NCBI GenBank assembly: GCA_963575745.1
Contig: CAUYUJ010003615.1
Span: 1 to 64,000 of the forward strand
From: Prorocentrum cordatum
Lineage: Eukaryota > Sar > Dinophyceae > Prorocentrales > Prorocentraceae
Direction: 5' to 3'
DNA length: 64,000 bases
In this document: piece by piece, positions 33,363 through 41,801 of the stretch
Numbering within the stretch: the first letter of the stretch is position 1
Layout: the number at the start of each line of letters is the position of its first letter
Notes under the pieces: model-generated
The model's input: the letters and a program-made list of their open reading frames with translations, nothing else
The model's database searches: none
Told to the model about the DNA's origin: nothing
Translations under genes and position numbers: made by a program

Positions 33363-34759
33363 TGGCGCCGGCGGTGAACCGTCAACCTGGTCACCGCCGG
33401 GAACCTCGTAGAGCTCCTTCCACGCGTAAAGTGCTTAGAGTCGAAAGAGAGAGCTTCTCGAGGCATTTCTCGAAAAATTGAACATTCCTCTTTTTCATGT
33501 CGAGATGAAGTTGGTTCCTCCAAGTGTTTTGGTAGTAAATTTGCGCCTACAGAGCTCATATTAAGACGCAGAGGCCCTGATAGTCGTTTACAGGTGCGAA
33601 AAATATGCTTTCTCAAAAAAAATGGTCAAATATCTTTCAAATCTCGGCAAAACCGACCAAACTGGGCGCCGGCGGTAAACCGTCAACCTTTCTTACCGCC
33701 GGGGGACTCGTAGAGCTTCCTGACAATGCATTATGTCCAAAGAATCAGCAGAGAATGAATAATTTTTCAGCCCCAGCGCTGATAGCCTGAGTAGCAAACC
33801 AAGTTCAGACCTCTGGATGCAACAGACGAGCGGGCGTGATGATTCCGAATCAGTTTCTGTGCGTATGAGCTCTCTAGCTCTCCTACAACACGAGTTACGT
33901 GCGAAAACCGACAGCGTCTCTCAAGCTGACTCGAACGATGCAAATAGTTTCGCGGACCTACCTCGAGTAGCAGACCGAGTTCAGACCTCTGGATGCAACA
34001 GACAAGCGCGCCCGATTATTCTGCATTGGTTTCTGTGCGTAACAGCTATATAGCGTCCCTAGAGCTCGAGTTAAGTACAGAAAACGGATAGTTTCTGTCA
34101 AGATGACCCGAGCGATGCGAAAAGTTTTGCGGACCTAGCTCGAGTAGCAGACCGATTTCAGACCTCTGCATGCGACAGGCGGACGCACCTGATCTCTCCC
34201 AATCAGTTTCTGCAATTACCAGCCCTGTAGCCCCCCTACAGCCCGAGATAAGTGCAGAAAACCAACAGCATCTCTCAAGAGGACTCAAACAATACGAATA
34301 GTTTCGCGTACCTAGCTCGGGCAGCAGACTGAGTTCCTTTGGATGCAACAGACGAACGCGCCTGATGATTCTGAATCGACTTCTGTAAGTATGAGCTCTG
34401 TAGCTGCCCTACAGCTCGAGTTAAGTGTAGAAAACCGACGATGCGTCTCAATATGACCCCAAATTGCCGATCCCGCCCGTGTGCTTTTGACAGTAATATC
34501 TACCCAATCGAGCTGAGATCAGGATGGCGAGCGGGAATAAGATCGAATATCACGGGAAAAAATACGAGAGCTCTAACGAATGGTTGAATTTCGAGAACAA
34601 AATTTTCAACCGACCACAAGTCAGCAAAAGGTCCGTCGAGATTTTTCTTGCCAACTAGCTCTCCAGCACCCCCGAATTACTCTCAAGCTTCCAGCAACTA
34701 GCTGAGGGAAGCTCTACGAGTTAAGTTAACACTTTGTCCTCTCTGGCCGGGTCGGCCAA
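33363..34759 (-). mobile_element. HelB copy 6 (minus), split by HelA copy 22
   Basis: Tail and body at 33363-33661 end ACCGACCAAA and resume AGTTAACACTTTGTCC at 34724. On the element's strand this restores GTTAACT-TTTGGTCGG. The head is lost at GTCGGCCAA, where the tail of HelB copy 7 begins. Confidence 0.8.
33662..34723 (-). mobile_element. HelA copy 22 (minus), full length, nested
   Basis: 1062 bp with both ends intact: tail CTGGGCGCC at 33662 and head GGGAAGCTCTACGAGTTA ending 34723. It occupies AACT|TTTGGTCGG of a HelB, the same sequence that copy 15 occupies in a HelA. The host subfamily differs but the chosen base does not. Confidence 0.9.
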
Positions 34760-34790
34760 CTGGCGCCGGAGGTGAACCCTCAACCTGGTC
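34760..34790 (-). repeat. HelB copy 7 tail end (minus), cut by Retro4
   Basis: CTGGCGCCGGAGGTGAACCC and CAACCTGGTC: the right stem arm and half the loop. The left arm is missing; Retro4 begins at 34791. Confidence 0.7.
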
Positions 34791-34845
34791 TTTTGCGGTC
34801 TTTTGCGGACGGTCGATTCGAGCCTCCACGGAGGCAGACCCGGAA
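34791..34845 (-). mobile_element. Retro4: 55-bp retroelement 3'-end fragment in a HelB loop
   Basis: On the minus strand this fragment ends CCGCAAAAGACCGCAAAA directly before GACCAGG of the HelB loop. It contains a 6-bp-stem hairpin (GCCTCC/GGAGGC, 34822-34835) followed by TCGAATCGACC. The Retro2 3' end has the same layout: palindrome, then TCGAATCGGCC, then a GCA end. I read it as an extremely 5'-truncated insertion of a Retro2 relative. The left stem arm of the host hairpin is not seen, so the 5' side involved a deletion. Confidence 0.65.
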
Positions 34846-35116
34846 TGGCGCCGGCGGTGAACCGTCAACCTGGTCACCGCCGGGAACCTCGTAGAGCTCC
34901 TTGCACGAGTAAGATTGCTCAGAATCGAAAGAGAGAGCTTCTGGAAGCATTTCTCGAACAAATCAAAACTCCTATTTTTTCATGTCGACGTGAAGTTGGT
35001 TCCGCCAAGTGTTTTGATAGTAAATTTGCGCCTACAGAGCTCATACTAAGACGGAGAGGCCCTCATAGTCGTTTACAGGTGCGAAAAATCTGCTTTCTCA
35101 AAATGAATGGTCAAAC
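34846..35116 (-). mobile_element. HelB copy 8 (minus), head missing
   Basis: Reversed tail TGGCGCCGGCGGTGAACC, both arms intact, then HelB body to AAATGAATGGTCAAA. Very similar to HelB copy 6. Confidence 0.7.
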
Positions 35117-35165
35117 TTGGTAGCGTCCAAAACCCGGAGAGAAAAGAGAACAACATACACCGGAA
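35117..35165 (-). repeat. RepD 3' fragment (minus)
   Basis: CTTGGTAGCGTCCAAAACCC is the reversed RepD end. It directly precedes a reversed HelA tail. Confidence 0.6.
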
Positions 35166-36199
35166 TGGGCGCCGGCGGTAAACCGTCAACCTTTCTTACC
35201 GCCGGGGGACTTGTAGAGCTTGCCGACCATATTTTATGTCCAACGAATCAGCAGAGAATTGATAGTTTTTCAGCCCGAGTGCTGACAGCCTGAGTAGCAA
35301 ACCAAGTTCAGACCTCTGGATGCCCTGAGTAGGAAACCAAGTTCAGACAGACGAACGCGCCTGATCATTCCTGAATCAGTTTCTGTGTGTATGAGCTCTC
35401 TAGCTATCCTACAGCCCGAGTTACGTGCGAAAACCGACAGCACCTCTCAAGGCGACTCGAACGACACGAATAGTTTCGCGAACCTAGCTCGAGTAGCAGA
35501 CCGAGTTCAGACCTCTTGATGCAACAGACGAACGCGCCTCATTATTTTGCATTGATTTCTGTGCGTATCAGCTCTGTAGCGTCCCTAGAGCTCGAGTTCA
35601 GTACAGAAAACGGACAGTCCCTGTCGAGATGACCCGAGCGATACGAATAGTCTTGCGGACCAAGCTCGAGTAGCAGACCGAGTTCAGACCTCTGCATGCG
35701 ACAGACGGACGCGCCTGATGTCTCCGAATCGCTTTCTGCAATTACCAGCCCTGTAGCCCCACTACAGCCCGAGTTAAGTGCAGAAAACCGACAGCACCTC
35801 TCAAGATGACTCGAATAATACGAATAGTTTCGCGGACCTAGCTCGGGCCGCAGACCGAGTTCAGACCTCTGGATGCAACAGACAAACGCGCCTGATGATT
35901 CAGAATCGGTTTCAGTATCAGCTCTCTATCTCCGCTACAGCTGGAGTTAAATGCAGAAAACCGACGACGCGTGTGAAGATGACCCCAAATGGTCGATCCC
36001 GCCCGTGTGCTTTTTCACAGTAATACCTACCGGAGCTGAGATTAAGACAGCGAGCGGGAATGAGATCGAATATCACGGGAAAGAATACTAGAGCTCTAAC
36101 GAATGGTTGAATTTCGAGCACAAAATCTTCAACCGACCAAAAGTCAGCAAAAGGTCCGTCGAGATTTTTCGTGCCAGCTAGCTCTCCAGCACCCCAGAA
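35166..36199 (-). mobile_element. HelA copy 23 (minus), head separated
   Basis: Reversed tail, four to five units and conserved block to CCAGCACCCCAGAA. It contains a local duplication (CCTGAGTAGCAAACCAAGTT near 35294 and 35331) that also occurs in copy 24, so the two derive from one segmental duplication of about 1.06 kb. Confidence 0.75.
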
Positions 36200-36230
36200 C
36201 TTGGTAGCGTCTAAAACCCGGAGAGAACAA
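36200..36230 (-). repeat. RepD 3' fragment (minus), second copy of the 35117 junction
   Basis: CTTGGTAGCGTCTAAAACCC, one substitution from 35117-35136, again between a HelA end and a HelA tail. Confidence 0.6.
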
Positions 36231-36697
36231 GGACTCGTAGAGCTTGCTGACCATATATTATGTCCAACGAATCAGCAGAGAATTTAGTTTTTCAGCCCGA
36301 GTGCTGATAGCCTGAGTAGCAAACCAAGTTCAGACCTCGATGCCCTGAGTAGCAAACCAAGTTCAGACGGACGAACGCGCCTCATCATTCCTGAATCAGT
36401 TTCTGTGCGTATGAGCTCTCTAGCTATCCCACAGCGAGTTACGTGCGAAAACCGACAGCACCTCTCAAGGCGACTCGAACGACACAAATAGTTTCGCGAA
36501 CCTAGCTCAGACCGAATTCAGATCTCTTGATGCAACAGACCAACGCGCCTCATTATTTTACATTGATTTCTGTGCGTATCAGCTCTGTAGCGTCCCTAGA
36601 GATCGAGTTCAGTACAGAAAACGGACAGTCTCTGTCGAGATGGCCCGAGCGATACGAATTGTTTTGCGGACCAAGCTCGAGTAGCAGACTGAGTACG
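36231..36697 (-). mobile_element. HelA copy 24 (minus), truncated at both ends
   Basis: It begins GGACTCGTAGAGCTTG, so the stem-loop is deleted. About 2.5 units closely match copy 23. It ends at GCAGACTGAGTAC, where the sequence switches to plus-strand HelA. Confidence 0.7.
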
Positions 36698-37795
36698 ATT
36701 TTGTTCTCGAAATTCAACCATTCGTTTGAGCTCTAGTATTTTTTCTGACCATATTCGATCTTCTTCCCGCTCGCCTCCTTAATCTCAGCTCGATCGGGTA
36801 AATATTTCTGCAAAGAAGCGTCGCGGCGGGATCGGCTGTTTCGAGTCATCTTGATACGCGTTGTCGGTCTTTTATACTTAACTGGAGCTGTAGGGCAGCT
36901 ACAGGGCTCATTCTCACAGAAATCGATTGCAAATCATCAGGCGCGTTCGTCTGTGTTATCCAGACGTCTGAACTCGGTCTACTGACCAAGCTAGGTTCGC
37001 GAAACAATTCGTATTGTTCGAGTCATCTTGAGAGGTGCTGTCAGTTTTCTGCACTTAACTCGAGCTGTAGGGGGGCTACAGGGCTCGTACTCACAGACAT
37101 CGATTTGAAGACATCAGGCGCGTCCGCCTGCCAAATCCAGAGCTCAGAACTCGGTGTGCTGCCCGAGCTAGGTCCGCGAACTATTCGTATTCTTCGAGTC
37201 ATCTTGAGAGGTGCTGTCCGTTTTCTGCACTTAACTCGAGCTGTAAGGGGGCTGCAGGGCTGGTAATCAGTAGAATCGATTCGGAGACATCAGTCGCGTC
37301 CGACTGTCGCATTCAGAGCTCTGAACTCGGTCTGCTGCCTCAGCTAGATCCGCGAAACTATTCGTATTGTTCGAGTCGTCTTCAGAGGTGTTGTCGGTTT
37401 TCTGCACTTAACTCGGGCTGTCAGGGGGCTGCAGGGCTGGTAATCACAGGAATCGATTCGGAGACATCAGGCGCGTCCGCCTGTTGCATTCAGAGGTCTG
37501 AACTCGGTCTGATTCTCGAGCTAGATTCGCGAAACTATTTGTATTGTTCGAGTGATCTTGAGAGGTGCTGTCGATTTTCGCACGTAACTCGGGCTGTAGG
37601 AGAGCTACGGAGCTCGTGCGCAAAGAAAACGATCCAGAAGCATGCGGGGCGTTTGGCTGTTGCATCGAGAGGTCTGAAATCGCTTAGACTGAAAAACTAG
37701 TCGTTCTCTGCATTTTTTCGACATTATATATGGTCAGGAAGCTCTACGAGTCCCCTGGCGGTAAGAAAGGTTGACGGTTTACCGCCGGCGCCCAG
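36698..37795 (+). mobile_element. HelA copy 25 after an inversion junction
   Basis: It starts inside the conserved head region (GATTTTGTTCTCGAAATTC) immediately after minus-strand copy 24. Five units, then a tail ending CCCAG at 37795. The left arm carries CCCCTGGCGGTAAG with one C-to-T change. Confidence 0.75.
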
Positions 37796-38986
37796 TTGCT
37801 GGAAGCTTAAGAGTAATTCCGGGGCGCTGGAGAGCTAGTTGGCAAGAAAAATCTCGACGGACCTTTTGCTGACTCTTGGTCGGTTGAAAATTTTGTTCTC
37901 GAAATTCAACCATTCGCTAGATCTCTAGTATGTTTTCTGACCATATTCGATCGTATTCCCGCTCGCCTTCTTAATCTCAGCTCGATCGGGTAAATATGCA
38001 AAAAAGCATCGCGGCGGGATCGGCTGTTTCGAGTCATCTTGATATGCGTTGTCGGTATTTCGTACTTAACTCGAGCTGTAGGGTAGCTACAGAGCTCATT
38101 CTCACAGAAATCGATTGCGAATCATCATGCGCGTTTGTCTGTTCCATCTAGAGGTCTGAACTCGGTCTCCTGCCCGAGCTAGGTTCGCGAAACTATTCGT
38201 GTTGTTGGAGTCATCTTGAGAGGTGCTGACAGTTTTCTGCACTTAACTCGGGCTGTAGGGGGGCTACAGGGCTCGTGCTCACAGGAATCGATTCGGAGAC
38301 ATCAGGCGCGTCCGCCTGTCGAATCCAGAGCTAGGATCTCGGTGTGCTACCCGAGCTAGGTTCGCACAACTATTCGTATTCGTCGAGTCATCTTGAGAGG
38401 TGCTGTCCATTTTCTGCACTTAGCTCGAGCTGTAAGGGGGCTGCAGGGCTGGTAATCACTGGAATCGATTCGGAGACATCAGTCGCGTCCACCTGTCGCA
38501 TTCAGAGCCCTGAACTCGGCCTGCTCCCCGAGCTAGGTCCGCGAAACTATTCGTATTGTTCGAGTCATCTTCAGAGGTGTTGTCGATTTTCTGCACTTAA
38601 CTCGGGCTGTAAGGGGGCTGCAGGGCTGGTAATCACAGGAGTCGATTCGGAGACATCAGGCGCGTCCGCCTGTTGCATTCAGACGTCTGAACTCGGTCTG
38701 ATACTCGAGCTAGATTCGCGAAACTATTTGTATTGTTCGAGTGATCTTGAGAGGTGCTGTCGATTTTCGCACGTAACTCGGGCTGTAGGAGAGCTACGGA
38801 GCTTGTGCGCACAGAAAACGATCCAGAAGCCTGAGGGGCGTTTGGCTGTTGCATCGAGAGGTCTGAAATCGTTTAGGCTGCAAAACTATTCGTTCTCTGC
38901 AATTTTGTTCGACATTATATATGCTCAGGAAGCTCTACGAGTCCCCCGGCGGTAAGGAAGGTTGACGGTTTACCGCCGGCGCCCAG
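37796..38986 (+). mobile_element. HelA copy 26, head separated
   Basis: It starts TTGCTGGAAGC, the AGCTAG|TTGCTGG position. Five to six units and an intact tail with the loop variant AAGGAAGGTTGACGG, which is also the variant later occupied by Retro1. Confidence 0.8.
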
Positions 38987-40086
38987 TTCCGGGGCGCTGG
39001 AGAGCTAGTTGGCAAGAAAAATCTCGACGGACCTTTTGGTGACTTTTGGTCGTTTGAAAATTTTGTTCTCAAAATTTGAACATTCGTTAGAGCTCTAGTA
39101 TTTTTTCCCGTGCTATTCGATCTTATTCCCGCTCGCCATCTTGATCTCAGCTCGATCTGGTACCTTTTACTGCCAAAAAGCAGGCAGGCGGGATCGGCCG
39201 TTTCAATCATCTTGACACGCGATGACGGTTTTCTGAACATAACTCGACCTTTAGGACATCTACAGAGCTGGTAAGCACAGCTAATCGATTCAGAATGACC
39301 AGGCGCGTTCTCCTGTTGAATCCAGAGGTCTGAACTCGGTCTGCTAGCCGAGCTAGGTCCGCAAACCTATTCGTATTACTCGAGTCATCTTGACAGACGC
39401 TTTCGGTTTTCTGTACTTAACTCGAGCTATAGGACAGCTACAGAGCTGATGCTTACAGAAACCGATTCAGAATTATCAGTCGCATTTGTCTGTTGAATCC
39501 AGAGCTCTGAACTCGGTCTGCTGCCCGATCTAGAATCGCGAAACTATTCGTATTGTTCGAGTCATCTTGAAAGTGCTCTCGGTTTTCTGCACTTAACTCG
39601 GGCTGGGGGGGGGGGCTACAGTGCTGGTGGTCACAGGAACCGATTTGAAGACATCAGGCGCGTCCGCCTGTCGAATCCAGAGCTCGGAACTCGGTCTGCT
39701 GCCCGAACTAGGTCCGCGAAGCTATTGTATTGTTCGAGTCATTCTGAGAGGTGCTGTCGGTTTTCTGCACTTAACTCGGGCTGTAGGGGGGCTGCAGGGC
39801 TGGTAATCACAGGAGTCGATTCGCAGGCATCAGACGCGTCCGCCTGTCGCATTCAGAGGTCCGAACTCGGTTCGATACTCGAGCTAGGTTGCCAAACTAT
39901 TCGTTTTGTTAGAGTCATCTTGAGAGGTGCTGTCGATTTACGCACGTAACTCGGGCTGTAGGAGAGCTACAGAGCTCGCAAAGAAGACAATCCAGAAGCA
40001 TCGGGGGCGTTCGCCTGTTGCATCGAGAGGTCTGGAAACATTATATATTGTCAGGAAGCTCTACGAGTCCCCCGGCGGTAAGGAAG
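38987..40086 (+). mobile_element. HelA copy 27, 5' part, with Retro1 in its loop
   Basis: It starts TTCCGGGGCGCTGG. Four units run to GGAAGCTCTACGAG and CCGGCGGTAAGGAAG at 40073-40086. The rest of the hairpin (AAGGAAGGTTGACGG...CCCAG) is at 46004-46036, after Retro1. AAGGAAG at 40080-40086 and 46004-46010 is the 7-bp target duplication. Confidence 0.85.
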
Positions 40087-40099
40087 CTCTACGAGTCCC

Positions 40100-40120
40100 C
40101 CGTAGCCATTTTGGCTCAAG
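40100..40120 (+). other. Dinoflagellate spliced-leader sequence in genomic DNA
   Basis: CCGTAGCCATTTTGGCTCAA plus G matches positions 2-22 of the conserved dinoflagellate trans-spliced leader. The preceding base is C, where the leader has A, G or T. Such a sequence arises when a trans-spliced mRNA is reverse transcribed into the genome. The following AACGTCTC is succeeded by a second GGCTCAAG-AACGTCTC (40129-40144). That is either a 16-bp tandem duplication or a trimmed leader relic from an earlier retroposition cycle. Confidence 0.92.
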
Positions 40121-40169
40121 AACGTCTCGGCTCAAGAACGTCTCTGCCTGGGGAACCTCCAGACGTTCT
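40119..40169 (+). repeat. Inverted repeat in the Retro1 5' UTR
   Basis: AGAACGTCT at 40119-40127 and again at 40135-40143, with its perfect complement AGACGTTCT at 40161-40169. Either upstream copy could form a 9-bp stem with the downstream one. No function is known to me. Confidence 0.7.
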
Positions 40170-40398
40170 AGCGAGCCCTGACCTCGGGGTGTGAGCCCGG
40201 CTTGCCTGGGTTCCCTCGTGGTTTTTGTTGTCTGCTACTCTACATCTCTTGTATTGTACGCTATATTCTTCTTCGTGGTATTGAGATTCTCTGGTGTGCT
40301 GCACTGCAGTTCATTGTCTGTCTGCATTCTTTACCTCTTATTGAACGGGAGGTAGTTACTGACAATCACGTCGTAAGACGTGTCCTTGTTGACCGTCG

Positions 40399-41798
40399 TT
40401 GACAATCACGTCGTACGACAGTCCTGAGGCTCAGCTGGCATTGAGGAGAGAGATAGGACTCGAGCATTGGGGTGAAAGTACTGAGGAGTGGTTTCGGCGT
40501 CAAAGGAATTTGGACATACCCACAGAAGACTACCAGGACGAGAGAGTCAACTTTGATTACCTTGAGGAATACCAGCCGTGGGATCAGAAAGATCTGCAGG
40601 CACTGGAGGCAGCATCAAACAAACGTCAACGTGAGGACGATAGGAGCTGGTTAGATAAATACGGATTGAACGGTAATATTCTTGAAGATATGACTCATGT
40701 TGCAGCAGCGGCGGATGCCGCGATGACTGGGGATGGTGAGACTCGATCCAAACGTGCACGTGGAACAGAGATTGAGGAGGAGAGGAAAGTGATGTTAGAA
40801 AAGGAGAAGGATCCATTCAAACAGATGATGATGAAGCATGTTTGGAAAACGGAGGATGCCCATGAGGATCTCATCCATGTTGTTCAATCGACGAAGACGG
40901 ACATCAAAAGAGTGGATGACACACTCAAGTTGCATACGGAGAGAATGGACAAATCAGATGCACGGACAGAGATGGAGAAACAGGTTAAGAAGATTTTGGC
41001 TGGATCTCCTTTTGCAGCTTTTGGCTGGTTTCGACTAGTGTGGGCCCTGGTGGCTCCTCTGGTGGTGGTGGAGGTTCGTTCCCTCGCGTGCAACAGGAGC
41101 GATCGAGCCAGTTCACACCAACTTATCTCGAGCTGAAAGGGTGGGTTACGGATTGGTCGAATCAAGTAAATCGGGGAAATCAAATGATACCCTGGGCAGA
41201 TGCGGCACAGTTAATATCTAATATGATTGGGACACTTCAGGGGGAGGAAAGGAATGCTTACGATAAAGATAAAACTGAACGTTTAAACGGAGGAAGATAT
41301 ATGTACGGCAGTGTGAAGGTCGGTTTCAAAGAAGGGACACCACGGGACACTCTTTGGAGAATAAAGAAATGGATGGATATGGTCTGTAAGGAACCCGCCG
41401 ACCGCATTGCCCCGCCCCCAGGTTATACGTATCCAGATGCCGATGTTCTCACTCATGATATGGACACGCCAATCGATCCCAGAAAGATTCGTACGTTAGT
41501 GGAGTGTGCACCCTGGAAGCGTGATCATGTGAAAGCGGTTGCTCGTTTCTGTGGGACTTGGCGTAGTATGACCTCGGCTCATGTTCAAATCGAGATCCGT
41601 GGGGAGGTGGGGCCACCGAGAAGTCAGATTTGGACTCAAGCTGTTACGAATTTCCGACCCGTCTGTTTTGCGACGTATACGAATACCACAGGGGCTTGGG
41701 TTCTTCATGCTGATGCATGGGCTCGTATTGTTTCTTTTTATCCGGCGCTGAAGGTTCCCATGAATGATATACTTCAGGAAGTGAATCGTAGGCAGTGA
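40399..41798 (+). CDS. Retro1 ORF1 (gag-like), one frameshift
   Basis: About 460 residues in two frames. The first frame is open from just after a TGA at 40390-40392 to 41136 and the second from 41040 to the TGA at 41796-41798. The change must fall at about 41037-41136, because the second frame has a TAG before it. It is equivalent to a one-base deletion. The N-terminal part is acidic (STEEWFRRQRN, DYQDERVNFDYLEEY), followed by a basic patch (SKRARG) and a charged, probably coiled-coil stretch (EEERKVMLEKEKDPFKQMM). After a Gly-rich linker (GGSSGGGGGS) comes a compact C-terminal domain rich in W, R and P. I see no CCHC knuckle or RRM signature. No in-frame ATG lies near the 5' end (first ATG at 40688), so the start is unclear. 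An RNA-binding role is inferred from position only. Confidence 0.7.
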
Positions 41799-41801
41799 CG
41801 T

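Noticed and set aside
37400-38890. Centromeric satellite, given the 177-bp period
   Set aside because: Units occur in short sets of two to seven inside elements with defined ends, not as a long homogeneous array.
38344-38955. 203-codon open frame (CRIQSSELGLLPELG-type peptides) and many similar ORFs
   Set aside because: The peptide is a translation of the 177-bp unit, whose length is a multiple of three (59 codons), so the same peptide repeats wherever stops are absent.
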